Made by a program: the position numbers and the translations under genes
The notes under the pieces: generated by a model
The model's database searches: none
Seen by the model: only the letters and a program-made list of their open reading frames with translations
Told to the model about the DNA's origin: nothing
Assembly (NCBI RefSeq): GCF_035046485.1
Contig: NC_085136.1
Coordinates: 299,366,778-299,430,777, forward strand
DNA length: 64,000 bases
Direction: 5' to 3'
DNA from: Aedes albopictus
Taxonomy: Eukaryota > Arthropoda > Insecta > Diptera > Culicidae
In this document: piece by piece, positions 33,448 through 46,290 of the stretch
Layout of the letters: each line of letters opens with the position of its first letter
Position numbering within the stretch: position 1 is the stretch's first letter

Positions 33448-36000
33448 TGGGAAAGGATTTAATTTGTAATTTCGATAGCCACTTGAACCTCCTTACTCAC
33501 TGCAATGGCTGACATATCTTCGTTCACTCCATTGAAGCAATCAAGTGACCCAAATCGACCAGTAAGATGCAAAGCTCCTGTGAACGATAATCCAGGACAC
33601 ATGGAAAAGGGGAGTAGGCAATCCTGTTGCCCACATACGTAATTCAGGCCACTTCTAGACCACTGGTCGATCAAGGGTTGCCAGTCCATCGGTTTCGACG
33701 ATATCAAGACGACACCACGGCCGGTAACCACCGACGAATTACCGGCTGGAAGATAAATCTCCTCTGCAACGTTTTCGCTTCCCTGTGTGCCCTATGTGCC
33801 GTCGTTAATCAAAGTTAAAATGAAATTTAAGACTTCTTTTGTTGGCTTTCTTGACCTGAATCTTCTCTCTAGTCTGACTGTGGCCCCGACCAAATTTTTG
33901 TCTGCCGCCATTTTTATTGCTACTCGTGGCGATCCTTTTTGTTTACGTGAAATATTGGTTGTCCAGTGTGTAATGATTGAGTAAATTGGTAGGGAGCAGT
34001 GCTAAGACTCCCTGACATAATAGCCTCAGGGTCGCCACGCTCACGTCCGGGAACTTGCGGGCAGTGAAACTCTCGCACTTAGGAATAGTTAACCACAACA
34101 ACACTTCACGGACAACTACCCTTTATTCGTGTCTTTACTCTCCTATGTTTCTGACACTTCCTTCTCCCTTATTTCCCACTTTCCTAATGCTAACCTGATC
34201 TTGTCTAGTTGGGGCCCCTTTACCCTGCAGCAATCCACTACTCTTCTGTGCCCTTTCCTGCTTCCTGAGTATTTCGCGCGATCGCAGCACGGGGACCTTT
34301 CGTTCGGCTTCCTTGGTGTACGTGATGGCGGCGCACGGTCTTTACACCGCTTTCAGTGATGACGACGCCCTGCGGTTTGGGGGGACTAGGTGTCTCGTTC
34401 TGAAGATATGGTGGCAGATCGGCCTTCGGCAAGTTCTTTGCCGGGATTTGCCCAGATGGTCACGGAGATGACGTAGGGAAATCGGTCGAGCACTTTTACA
34501 CAAAAAAAACGGCGGGCTTCTGTAGCACAGAGAGGCCGTCACTAACAGGTTTTTAAATCTGGAATTTCTGGTATTACATAAGGTATTACCTATAGTTCAC
34601 TTCACTTCAGCTCTTTCCACTTCCCTAACTGCGTCTACTTCGCAAACTTCTCCAAAAATTTTCAAATCTTTCTTCTATAAACTATCGCTTCACTATTTAG
34701 CTTTCAGCTGTCCTGGTCGACAAACTCTGGGCAAGTGAACGGATAGTCGTCGACTACCTGGAGGTTCATGACCTCGTTTCTTAATGGCCTCTTAGGCCAC
34801 CCCTCACGGCCGTCAAGTGGATGGGAATCAGTCCCTCTGGTGATGGGGTTTTGCATTACGGGTTCTTTCAGGGTGGTAGAGCCAGATCTTGTCCTATCTA
34901 ATCTATCGGGAGCTTTTAGATGGGTGGGACCTACACAAAACACGAGTATTACCTGCCATTTAACAATTTAAATTTTTAGTTCACGCAACACTAACAACGA
35001 ACTTCTCGGTAACACTCACGATACGAAATAACCAACACTTATAAGTGAAAAAACTCAGCTGTCCCCATGATCTTTAGGTACGCGGCCAGTCATGCTTCCA
35101 TCAGCGTTGAATGACATCTATCCTCCAGAAAGGCGTACATATCGACCTGTTTCAAATTTACTTCGTGCATTACCGGAAGATAACGGAAAAAGCAGTATTT
35201 CAACGTTGAATGATGGTTTTGTTGGATAACATTGGCACCATTCGGTGACAGTCTACTCCGACTCTCTGACGTTTTCTAACGACGACATTTGTAGCGAATG
35301 CAGCAATGTGGCGTAATCGCAACCTTTCATTCCACATTCCTTCCCTAAGCTGTAGTGACAGGATCTCTTTATTTCGCATAACCGCGGAGCAGGTTTGAAC
35401 CTACTTCTAGTACTCGATGTAGCCTCAACTTCTTCCCCTCTCTCCGAATACAGCTTCTGCTTGTCCTTTTCTTCTTGGTCCTGCCTAGCCTGTTGAACTT
35501 GAGCTTCTAATGGAAGTGCAACGTCCGAGGCTTTCTTGATTAACTCACTCATTAACTCCTCCAATGTCACCATGCATCGTTAGATGTGATGGGATTTTCT
35601 CCACTAGTTCGTGTAGAAGCATACAGTTGCTCAGATGATCCACCAGTTTTTCAATAAACATGGGACCAACCACGTTCCGTATGGCCATTCCGAACGTGAT
35701 GATCGACTGCGAATTCTCCGTCCTCTATGGTGGAACGCTGAGCAGTTTCCGCAAGAGTGTATCAGCAGTGAGCATCTTCGGCGTTCTAAACAACCTATCT
35801 AAGGTTTCCACATCATGAGAACTCGATTTTGACGAGACAACAATTTACCGACACCGTAGAAGCTTGACTGTTCGGATTAAAAGGCGCATTTTTTTTTATC
35901 AAAGACAATAAAAGACAATTCACACCGTCTTCAGCCAGAGGCTTCACAGACTGTACACATTACTTACACTAGACAACGGACAACACACAAAACAGCCAGT
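33448..36000. other. No recognised gene; unassigned sequence
   Basis: About 2.5 kb with moderate GC and only short open frames on both strands (for example a 106-codon frame with a Gln/Glu/Lys-rich coiled-coil-like stretch at 35573-35253, minus). Nothing matched a family I can name. Degraded retroelement DNA is plausible, since a BEL/Pao fragment lies at 36865-37110. Confidence 0.35.
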
Positions 36001-36004
36001 GGCC

Positions 36005-36135
36005 CAGTGATGAATTTTTTGTTTAACGAAAAGTTTCCACCGACTGAAGCGGGAATCGAACCCACACTCCGAGCGATTCCAATGGGCAGCTGTCTTTACA
36101 CTTTGTACAGCGCCTAAATGTATTCTATTCTACTA
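36005..36135 (-). mobile_element. SINE-like fragment with tRNA-type B box
   Basis: The inverse contains GTGTGGGTTCGATTCCCGCT (B box) and TAGGCGCTGTACAAAGTGTA. The latter is shared with 27381-27790 and 46045-46290. Confidence 0.5.
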
Positions 36136-36141
36136 TGGATT

Positions 36142-36263
36142 ACTACACGAATATACACTGGCCTGCTTACTCTCACACGAAATTTGACGTTTGGGCGGTG
36201 TCGGCACCGCTCAAACGTCAAATTTTCAGTGAGAGTAAGCAGGCCAGCATAAATTCGTGCAGT
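36142..36263. mobile_element. Palindromic MITE (CTGGCCTGCTTACTC family), copy 2
   Basis: Same inverted arms as 3851-3974, including GGCCTGCTTACTCTCAC and AAATTTGACGTTTG, ending TTCGTGCAGT. The left terminal 16 bp are more diverged (ACTACACGAATATA). Confidence 0.75.
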
Positions 36264-36284
36264 GGAGTGCATCCGTATCCGTTA

Positions 36285-36361
36285 GAGCTCGGTTCAGAAA
36301 GAGGGACACCTGACCTAGCGCGGGAGCTGGGATTGAACCCATCGAGAATTACCATTACCAC
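36285..36361 (-). other. tRNA-like segment
   Basis: The inverse reads GAGCCTAGTGGTAATGG, then GATGGGTTCAATCCCAGC, resembling tRNA A and B boxes. No full cloverleaf is evident. It abuts the TIR element at 36362. Confidence 0.4.
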
Positions 36362-36858
36362 TAGGCTCAGTGTACCAGTTGTGGCTATAGTACCTCAAAT
36401 TCGCCATAGTCGATTTTCAACCTTTAATGATGCAAATCAACAAGAAAAAAATTTTGAACGACAGATCATGTTCATTAAAGATGTTTGCAATTATTCAAAC
36501 TTCACAATTTGCTCAAATTATGATAGAAATAAATCATTTTCCTTAAATTTTCGGCTTCCTTGCACCCTATTTCGCCATAGTGTACCAGTTATGGCTAATC
36601 CCATAAGGAATGCATGTAAATAGTGCGAAGTGGAACACAAATTAACAAATGTATCCATAACTGGTACAGGGTTCCTATCATTATTGGCACACGCTGTAAT
36701 AAATACTAAAAGTAGTTTTGGACCCGTTTGTATATTTTTCCTGTAAAGTATGAAAACTAATTAATCATTTGACATATCGATGACATTCGACGGTCTTCTT
36801 CTTATTTTTGTACAAATAGTTGTTCTTAGGTAGTGCGATAACTGGTACAGGCACCCTA
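36362..36858. mobile_element. TAGGG-type element with GTACCAGTTATGGC words, 497 bp
   Basis: Left TAGGCTCAGTGTACCAGTTG and the inverse of the right end, TAGGGTGCCTGTACCAGTTA. The word is repeated internally (about 36573-36597, 36658-36670). TA at both ends. Non-coding. Confidence 0.6.
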
Positions 36859-36864
36859 ATCGAG

Positions 36865-37110
36865 ATCATTTCTGAAAACGACGAGTGCATGAATACTTCT
36901 CGACGATAAGCAGACGCACGAAGTGGTTCCAGTTCCACGTACAGCTGATAAAGCCGTTAGAATTCTGCGACCTTGTGTTCATTGTAGACGAGAACATATG
37001 GGATGGATGGTTGAGATGCCACATCATTGAAGTTTTCCGAGGAAAGCAAAGACAAAAGGCCGTGAAGCTCGATGTGATGGACGTACACGTCAAATGGAAA
37101 CAGGAAGATG
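36865..37110 (+). pseudogene. BEL/Pao-like C-terminal (DUF5641-type) fragment
   Basis: Translation gives LEFCDLVFIVDENIWDGWLR and then EVFRGKQRQKAVKLDV, resembling the GDLVLIVDExxxxGxWxxGRIxEVxPGxDGxVR segment at the end of BEL/Pao polyproteins. Only this short piece remains; no protease, RT or LTR was identified around it. Confidence 0.5.
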
Positions 37111-40080
37111 GTGGCTCTACCGTATGCGTGATAATGTTTGCACCATCGTTAAATAAAATTCCAGTTTTACTTGTGAAGACAATGTATTGGTTTTATTTGC
37201 AGGCATTTAAGCTATAACTCATATCATAGTAGGCTGTGAATAAAAAGTGTTGATTTTCTTAGTTTAACACTTGCATAATAACTAAGTGGCAACCTAGCTC
37301 GTGATTTGTCCACGCGCAAATGTCGAAAAGTATCCGTGGTAGTTTCAAAGTCAAGATTAACAATTTTTGAATTTATTTTTTTATTTTGACATTGCCTCAT
37401 GGTGTAGACATTGACACACAAACAAAAGTTATAATAACTATTGATTCTGGAATTTGGTACGGATCGATAGTTTTTCAGAAATCGAAAAAAACGGAGGTTG
37501 CGTTCGGGCAAATTCAAGACTTTCTTATATGGCGCTACTCGTAGCTCCTGGATGCCATTGGTAATAATGTAAGTTTTTTTTCTATGGTCGAAGGATCATA
37601 AAAGCCACCGTAATTTTCCTTTTCGATATGCCATGCCGTTAAGTCGCTGATTTCGCGTTTCTATGCCATTTTTCTCATTGAGCGCATATAATTCACCCAA
37701 ATCTTATTTTTGGTGGCAGCGATAGCTTTCTTAATCCATGTTAACCTTGAACGACCAGTGGACACCTTTGGGAATAGTTGCCCTTGCTTTTTTTCGGTAT
37801 AAGACTGTTTTACGGTTCTCCTGAACACTCCTGAAATGTCTTTTTCAACATTTGCGCGTGGACAAGTTCCGACTACCGCTGCTACCCCTTCATGGTGCAA
37901 ATTTTAAACTTAAGAAATCGGATTTTTTTACCCGCAGCCTACTGTGAGATGAGTTAGAGCTTACGTGCATGCAATAAAAACCAAGACATTGTGTGTACAG
38001 GTGACATGGGTACCTTATTTGTACGATGGTGCAAACATTATCACGCATACGGTAGAGAGGCACGCTCTTCGGAACTCCACGGAAGGAGTTATGAAAAGGA
38101 ACCACAGAGCAGCCACATGCAGTAACACCTAGGGTAAGTTTCATACCATTCTGCCCTTCGGTCGAGATCGACTCTTACATCTATTAAGTGGCCGCGGAGA
38201 GGAAGTCCCAGTAGCGTTGCTGTCGTGGCGTCGGTCTGCTGGGTTGAATCCGAGCCCGCGGTTGGAAAGGGGTCCCCGGCAAGGGTCGGGGCAGGTGAGA
38301 ACCTGCTGTCTGCAACCTTCGGGTGCATCTGATAGGGCCTGAAGGGTAGTGATACTTTTCCTTACGGGCAGGTCAGATCGGGTTGCACGTGGGCATCAGT
38401 TCTTGATGTCTGTCAAGCAGTTGGGTGCGGGCGGGGTAGACCCTGCATTGTTCGCCTCTGCCATTATTTTTTTCACTTTTCCATTCAACAAATCTGGGGC
38501 TTCCACTTTTTTTTTATTAAAATTTTGATTATAATTGATTACTACTCTTTCAAAGTGGCGTTCATTCTGCCGCCCGATTGTTGATGTAAATACAGCGCGG
38601 AAGCGCGGGAGAGAACGAAGGCAGAAAACGAATCCTATCAGGCAGCGGAGCGCATTTGCCTGCCTCATATAGCTACAGCTGAACTTGTTTGAAGCGGTTT
38701 GCCTGCTCGATGGACCATATTTAATAGGTTTGCGCAGTTTCGGACGGTTCAGCCACCAGCACAGAAGAACGCTCGCTGCTCATTTTCACCCCAGATGGGG
38801 ATGGGGATAACAGACGAGAGCCGCAGGGGTTGTTAGTAAACTACGTTGAACTAATTTTAGACATCTCAAAGGTAGGTGAGATTAGCTCACAGGGTTGATA
38901 ACTTGTACTTAGCGAGGGTTTTGTCAAGCATCCTTTTCTGAGCAGGTTTACCTAATCTATGAACGATCCCCAACAGAATTGGTCTGTGTTTTTGGCCAGT
39001 TTCTTCGCTCGTTGATTATTGCAATAATCGTTTTGGTAATGTTATCAATTAGCGTATGTGTTTCCAATTTCCATTTCGTTGAATATTTCCCACAGATTGC
39101 GGTAAATGTTGGAGTTCGAGCTTCAAGCTTGGGTAATTTCAATTGCAAAACTCAGGGACGACTGATAGGAGCCGGTACCACTATGCTTTAATTAGAACCG
39201 ATTTGCAATCTCGGATCGGGTGTCAAATGTCGGACATTATCATGGGAGATTATAGTGTGACGTTCGGCTTAGCTGGCGGATTGAATAGGAAGTACCACCT
39301 TTGCTGATCCAGGTGACCTGGAACCTGGAACACTAGAACGCAGTAGATTTATTTTTACCAAGTACTGCACGTATCTGGAGTACTGTCGCAGTTTCTCTGT
39401 TCATCATAATCTACCTTGAACTGGCTCGTTCCACAAATAAGACATTCACTCTTGGGAAATATGTATTTTATTACCCTTTGCATTATACTGATTTGAACCT
39501 ATCCACGATTTGTTTTCATAGATTATCACCGCATTGCGAATCTTTTACATTACGTAAAAATGATTAAAGTGTCATACCCGTAGAAAGTGTCATCAGTCAT
39601 GCATGCTAATTATGCATACATTTTATGCGGTTTCAATACCTATACCTTCATCGTTACGAGTTGCTCTGTACGTAACGAAATCTGGTCCACTTTGGGTTTG
39701 CAAGCCTTAGTAAAATAGATTTGGGGAAGTCTTAAGAACCAGAATCAAACAATAATGTGGGAGATCCGGAATATGAGAATATCCTGTGCTGTACTGTAGA
39801 TTACGATGATATAAAATATATGCAGAGCGGACCAACGTGAGATGATTGATAGATGGAGGAAGCACTTCGACGAACGGTGTAAGGAGTCTAGATTCTAGAA
39901 GGATCGTAGTAGTGTAATATATGACTACATCAATACCGGATTGATGAGACAACATTACATTAGCTTCCTCGCTGAGTGAAGCAAACCTTCCTTTTGCATC
40001 ACATTGGCAGCGGCTCGCTGACGTCGTGTCCAGTTTGAGTCAAATATGCCAAAGGAGGGTTAAAAATGCCATTTTTCCCC
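37111..40080. other. Non-coding, nothing recognised
   Basis: About 3 kb without a supported gene. Short frames are scattered on both strands. No clear inverted termini or tandem arrays were seen. Confidence 0.35.
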
Positions 40081-42960
40081 TTTATTTAACTTTTTTTTAA
40101 ACAATCATTACAATAGTATTTTTTTCTTAAAACTTAAAACTAATCATTAAACAAATTCTGTTGCATTATCAACAGATGTTAAGATTTTTTTAAAGTGTTT
40201 TTTGTACAATAAGTAATTATTCCATCTATAATCTCTTATCTCTTTCTGGAAAATGAACAAACTCGGGTTTTTATGATTTTTAACATTATAAGCTATTGCC
40301 TCACATACCAGCCATAGCGCTGCCTTCATTTTACAATTGTTTTTTGCTATTCCGTAGTACAATATCAAGTGGGGAGATTCGACTTGAATCCTGAATCTAT
40401 TTTTAACGATTTCTGTTACCCATTTCCAAATTATTTTCGTTTTAGTACAGTTTATGATACGATGTATATTATTGTCTGGTTTCCCACAAACATCACATAA
40501 GTAGTTTTCAGTGTTCGAAATATTGTTAAATAGTTCAATTTTGTTAGGAATTATATCATTGAAAATTTCATACAGTGTGGATCTCGAGGACAATGTTAAA
40601 AAGTTTTGATTAATATTCTCCCAAACCTGTTCCCATTGTATCTGAGGATACTTTTTTTCAACTTTTACCTCTATGTTTAATTGGTCAATCATTTGTTTGT
40701 TAGTAACTAAATGTGGTTGATTTTATATCTCTTTCGCCTTTTGGATGAGTCTTTGGGTATTTAAGCTTAATCCCTTTAAATTATCGGTTGACATCAAATA
40801 GTGATTGTAAACTTTTTTTTTTTGTTTTTATTTTTGTGTATTTTAACTTATGCTAATTCTACACTTGATTGTAAACTGTATTATTCTTAAAAAGCAAACT
40901 TCTGACGAGGAGAGATTTGCATTGCGTTTCCGGATCTATAAGATTCAAACCTCCCTTCAGTAGATGAAGGTACAGTTGGGATCTTTCAATTTTAAAAATC
41001 CTATGATTTCCCCACAAAAAATAGCCGGTTGTTTTCTTAATTTGTGCAAGGTGTACATTACTAGGTGGTATAACTTGTGCAATATACCACAACTTTGAAA
41101 GCAAATATGTATTTAAAACAATAATTTTCTCAAACAGGTTGAGTCTTCGGGACATGTGTGTGCGAGTTGCCGCAATTATACTTTGAACAACTTTGCTGTA
41201 GTTGTTATCGATTACTTTTCTATAATTTACTCCGAATACTACGCCTAAAATTTTAACCTCATTTTTTTCCGCGATTAGCTGCGGTCCCAACAAACAGTTA
41301 TTAAATCTTATATAACCCGAGGGCCCATATAGCCGAGGCGGTAAACGCACGGGTATTCAGCATGACCATGCTGAGGGTGACGGGTTCGATTCCCGCTCGG
41401 TCCAGGATCTTTTCGTAAAGGAAATTTCCTTGACTTCCTTGGGCATAGAGTATCTTCGTGCCTGCCACACGATATACGCATGCAAAATGGTCATTGGCAG
41501 AGGAAGCTCTCAGTTAATAACTGTGGAAGTGCTCATAGAACACTAAGCTGAGAAGCAGGCTTTGTCCCAGTGAGGACGTTACGCCAAGAAGAGGAGAGGA
41601 TAACCCGATTTCTTGTAATTCAGTTTGATCTCTGCAAATATTGAAAAACTTTTTATTACTTCCATTACCTCATCAAATTCTTGATCAGATCTAACAACGA
41701 GAGTTAGATCATCCGCAAATGCAAGAACTCTTACAAATTTGTTGGAAATAAAAATTCCCATAATTGTCTTATCCAAGTGTCGTATTAATGGTTCAATATA
41801 CAATGAAAAAAGCAACATCGATAAAGGACAACCTTGTCTTACAGATTGCCCAATTTTAAAAGATTGGATCAGAAACCCATTAACTATTATTTTTGAGGCT
41901 GCATTTCTATATAACTGCTTCAAACAACTGACAAATTGATCCGGTATTTCATATTTACTTAAGGTTTCCCATAACCTGTTATGACAAACCATGTCAAAAG
42001 CTTTTTCCAAGTCAATACTGAGCAATGCAAATTTAAATTTCCTTGATTGCTGAGCTTTGATTACTAAGGTGCGAATTATATCCAGGTTATCTGTGCAACT
42101 TTTGTTTTCAATTCCGGCGGTTTGGCCTTCCTCAATCAGTTCTTCTAGACAAGCTTTGAGTCGTTTAGCAATAATTTTGCAAAATATCTTATAATCAGCA
42201 TTTAAGAGACTAATAGGTCTATAATTGTTAATGTCGAATTTGTTCCCGGTTTTAGGGATCAGAGTAACGATTCCATCCGTGAAATTTTCTAGCGGCATCA
42301 TTGAACCGTTAAAAATGCCATTAAATAATTTGAATAAATCATCTTTCAATGTATCGTAGTGCACAAGATAAAATTCGTATGTAATCTGGCCCAGGAGCCT
42401 TTTTCATGGTACTGTTTTTGATTGTTTCTAATAATTCATCATCGGTTATTGGCCTTAAAAGCGCTTGTTTGGATTGAGGACTGAGAGTTTTAGTTATAGA
42501 ATTCAGCGTAGATCCCGAAGCGGGCGTATTCACGCTTCGATTCCCCGCGAATAATTCCTTGAAATGGTCATGAACTATTTTTTTAGTTTCAAGCTGATCA
42601 CATAAATTTCCATCCTTGTTTTTTGACTGCAGATTTCCCTGATTTGATTGTCTTTTCACTATTTTAGATACTTGATAAATACTGATCTTTTCAGATTCAA
42701 GCATAGTACTCGGCTGAAATTTTGAGCTGATAGACTGGAGCCGCTGATTTTCTAAATTTACTATTTCAGATTTGACTTTTGATATCTCATCCTCAACGTT
42801 TTCATTATTCAGTTGTCTCTGTTCTAACTCCCTGAGTTTAGAGTACCATACACTTTTCTGAGCTCTATTTCCCTGATTCATTTGGAATGATTTTGACTTA
42901 TAAAACTGCTTTATCTTATTCTTGACATCGTAACACCACCATTCCGCAAAGTTGCTCGAA
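40081..42960 (-). pseudogene. L1/Tx1-like non-LTR retrotransposon, 5'-truncated
   Basis: From 5' to 3' on minus: the linker and start of RT (MKKAPGPD at about 42390), NYRPISLLNADYKIFCKIIA, the SIDLEKAFD box, GQSVRQGCPLSMLLFSLY, LAFADDLTLV (catalytic AADD-like box), then a thumb/C-terminal region with a CCHC-like YLCDVCGKPDNNIHRIINC ending at 40147. A frameshift (two bases short) at about 42385 separates the APGPD motif from the rest of RT. A Feilai SINE interrupts it at 41321-41599. The LLNADYKI motif and C-terminal zinc knuckle favour the L1/Tx1 group. No endonuclease or ORF1 is present. Confidence 0.8.
41321..41599 (+). mobile_element. Feilai-like tRNA-derived SINE (well preserved)
   Basis: 279 bp beginning GGGCCCATATAGCCGAGGCGG (A box TAGCCGAGGCGG) with B box GGTTCGATTCC at about 41383. 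It ends at a purine-rich AAGAAGAGGAGAGG tail. The exact 9-bp flanking duplication ATAACCCGA (41312-41320 and 41600-41608) shows target-primed insertion. Removing it and one duplication rejoins the LINE frame as KKSGYIRFNN. Confidence 0.9.
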
Positions 42961-42964
42961 TACT

Positions 42965-43580
42965 TTCTTCTTGATCGTAAGCTTTCGTAGACCATTAAAC
43001 AGCTCACGAACAATAAGGCAGTTGTTAAAGTTTGTGAGGACCTTTGGTGGCCAATTGGCGGTTGGAATTGGCTCCGATGATCTCGATGTCTTCCTCGAAG
43101 CCCAGAAGCATTTGCGACCGCATGACAATGGTTCCGTTCCTTAGCACTCCTTCTTGTGCTATATTGAACAGTAAGTTCGAAAGAGCATCGCCCTGCTTCA
43201 GTCCATCTATGTTTACGAACAAGGACAAAATGTCATCCGCAAGATCCGCAAGATGCGTACACTTGATTTTGATCCATCAAGCATCGCACGAATCAGTCGA
43301 ATCAGCTTCGCTGGAAAACCATGTTCGATCATAATCTGCCATAACTCGTTTCTCTCCACTGAATCGTACGCCACCTTGAAATCAATAAACAAATGATAGG
43401 TAAGTTGTACTCCTGAAATTTATCAAGAATCTGCCGCAGGGTGAACATCTGATCCGTCGTTGATCGGCTCTCACGAAATCTTGCCTGATATTCGCCGACG
43501 AAGAACTCCACAATCGACCTCAGCCTGTGGAACAGAACTCCGGACAAAGTTTTGTACTGTGAAGACAAATAAAGATTTGC
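42965..43580 (-). pseudogene. RTE-like LINE reverse transcriptase fragment
   Basis: Minus translation gives FHRLRSIVEFFVGEYQARFR, then STTDQMFTLRQILDKFQEYN, then GLKQGDALSNLLFNIA and LLGFEEDIEIIGA in different frames. The last is the YADD-equivalent box with its Ala-Asp changed to Glu-Glu, so it is dead. The family resembles the insect RTE group. It abuts the L1-like element in the same orientation. Confidence 0.65.
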
Positions 43581-44060
43581 CGGTATGACAGAAAAAATAC
43601 TGAAAAAATGGTAATTAAAAGGCACAAATATTGCAAAATGACAAATTGAGAGATAAATTTGTGAAAAAATCGCGTTCGGGTGGGGAACTGCGTTAAATGA
43701 ATGTTCGATAAGTTTTATGCACTGTTACCTCTTTTCATGCTATGGGCTGGCGGGGCACACATTTGAATAATAATAAAAGGCATAAAAATAGAAAGTTTTG
43801 TGCATACATTAAGTCAGCACTTTATTTTAGAGAAATTGCACAAATTTCCCATAGGAAGAAGAACGGGCCTCTGAAACCGACCTACTGATTTATTCTAGAG
43901 AAATGGTTGAGTTCATGGGGGTTTGAGATGGGGCTCGGAGCTAATTTTTTTGGGGTTGCAGGAGTGTTTTCATTGGGATTGGCACTTCAAAGGCATTCGC
44001 GGGGTACTTTAGAGGACTTCAGGGGTGTTGAGATTGGTTTTAAGAGGATTAAAGCCCTTT
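43581..44060. other. Non-coding, nothing recognised
   Basis: AT-rich spacer without supported features. Confidence 0.4.
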
Positions 44061-45140
44061 CATGGTTATTTAATAGATTTAAGGCACCCTTAAACCCCCT
44101 GAGACCTCCTGAAATGGCTCTCAAACCCCTTGAAGCACCCCGGAGACCTCATGGAACCCCTGAAAAGTACCCAAGGCCAACTAAAACTTCTTGAATTCTC
44201 TTGAAATCCTCAAGACGCTTGAGACCCCTTGTAACGTCCATGAGATCTCCTGAAAAGTTCTCGACACCCCCTACAATCTCCCTGAAGCCCTATCAGGGTT
44301 TCTCTGAAATCTACTGGGGCCACCTAAAACGTATCTGAGACTCTCAGGAATCTTCCTGGAGCCCTCTGAGATCCCATGAAAAGCACATGAGGCCCCCCAA
44401 AACGCCTCTGAGATGCCCCTGCCGCAGATTCCCTGAAAAGATTCTGAGACTCCCTGAAACGTCCCTGCGGTCCCCCGAAAAATCCCAGAGACCCCATGAA
44501 ACGTCTATGAGATTCTCTAGAATCCCGTTGAAACCCTTTGAGACATCCCGAAACGGCTTTGCGACCCCCTGAGACCTCCGGAAACGCCCCCAACCCCCCT
44601 TAAACCCATTGAAGCACCCTGAAACGTCCATGAGACCCCCAGGAATCTCCTTAGAGCCTTCTGAGACCCGCTGGAACACGCCCAAGACTTAAAACCCTTG
44701 AGACCCCATAAATCACCCATGAGACCCATAGAAATGCCCCTAGAAGTCATCGAAACCCTCTTAAATGCCTCTGAGACCGCCAGAAATCACTCTGGAACTT
44801 GCTGAAATCCTCACAAAAGCACATGAAACTCCCCTATAGCACCCTTAAGACAACTCTGGAACAGACTTGAGACTCACTAAAACGCCCGTGGGGCCCCTTG
44901 AAAGCCTTTGAAATCTCTTAAAACACTTAAGATCCCCTCAAACCCTCCTGAAGCCCTCTGAGCCTCTCTGAAAAACACCTGAGACCTTTTGAAACGCCCC
45001 TGCAACCCCCTTGAATCCCCCTGTTGCCCCTTGAAAGCTCCCGAAACGCTCCTTAGACCTCCTGGAATCCACCTTAAACCCCCTGGGATCTTCGGAATGC
45101 TCCTGAGACCCGCTGAATTTCTCTGGAACACTCTGAGACC
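44060..45140. repeat. Degenerate GAGACCCCCTGAAACGCCC-type array (1.1 kb)
   Basis: About 50 imperfect units of roughly 20 bp such as TGAGACCCCCTGAAACGCCC, with CCTTGAAACC variants. All frames give repetitive Pro/Arg/Glu or Gly/Ser/Phe strings on both strands, so the open frames here are artefacts. Confidence 0.85.
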
Positions 45141-46040
45141 AAAGCAAGCAAAGCAAAGCGAAGATAATCGTACACATCGTAGTTGCTACTCCGTGATTGA
45201 CCAGAACAATCGAAGTTGCACAGAGATCCAATGAATGGCGCTTGGGACTAGCTACACACTCTCAATGTGCACAATTCGAGAGTTCAATATTTTAAAGTCA
45301 ATAACGGCGCCGGCCACGTCCTTACGGTCATCGAGAAAGGGAAAGGAATATTAGTTCAACAACCGTTGCTACTAGAAACCGTGGAATCCACAGCATCCCC
45401 ACAGTTGTCTCAGGAAGGAATATTCGTTAGTAGGGTAGGGTAACGTGTGGATCTTGGAGCCACCTTTGATAGGTGACATGATCCACTAGTTATATGAAAA
45501 TACACGGCACGGTCTTCATCCCGATTATGATTTATTTGGTTGCGATAGTAATGGTAATGTACATACGTCAACGATCGTTCTATATTAAACGCGTCACCGC
45601 ATTAATCGTTCACACAACCGTGAAAACCGACTTTCCCATGAAAGTTATCGCGTTCTTCTGATTTTGCATTCAATACTCGCGTCCCCATCTCCCTACCGAG
45701 AAAATCAACCTACTCACGGAAATAGTCGCGCGTTTCCCAGAGTATTGAACTTGGAGTACATGGAGAATAAACTTTCGTGTTTAGATAGCTATTTTCGAAT
45801 TATGTTTGTTGCTAAGAGTAGTCCCATGTGTTGCCTGTGATCGACAGCCGTTGAGGTAATTCATCCAATTATTTTCAACTTGCTCAAATATAGTTGTGAA
45901 CTGCAATCACTTTCTTCTAATATTTTTATCGTTTCAATGTTAGGCCAGCACCAGAGCTACAAGATTAATTTGTAGATATTACATGATCTGAGATTTCCAA
46001 AATTGAGTCTACGTAGTTTATGGACAACGCCTTGGACATC
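45141..46040. other. Non-coding, nothing recognised
   Basis: No gene, TIR or tandem repeat could be supported in this stretch. Confidence 0.35.
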
Positions 46041-46044
46041 GGCG

Positions 46045-46290
46045 AACGGCAACCCATAATGGACTCACAATCGGACGGGAAAAAGGAACAACCAACAGCC
46101 ACACATCAACATCCTCGTGCTCATCATTCTACCATGATAGGGTAGAAAGTGAAAGTAGCGCAACGCCAACCAGTTCGATATAATAGAATAAGAATAGATT
46201 ACATTTAGGCGCTGTACAAAGTGTAAGTACAGCCTCCAATTGGAATCGCTCACGTAGTGCCCTAGTGGACGAGAAGAGTTGTAAATAAGG
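46045..46290 (+). mobile_element. SINE-like body, second copy
   Basis: CACATCAACATCCTCGTGCT to GGAATCGCTCACGTAGTGCC is about 80% like 27540-27730. The tRNA-like head is missing, so it is 5'-truncated. Confidence 0.55.

Noticed and set aside
33990..34560. Possible long terminal repeat
   Set aside because: No matching second copy, primer-binding site or TG..CA pair could be found within the window.
41321..41405. Candidate functional tRNA gene
   Set aside because: A and B boxes are present but the sequence is the head of a 279-bp SINE with target duplications, and no full acceptor stem was found.
44324..45234. Several overlapping 80-113-codon Gly/Ser/Arg-rich frames, collagen- or antifreeze-like in look
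   Set aside because: All lie in the GAGACCCC-type array and occur on both strands.
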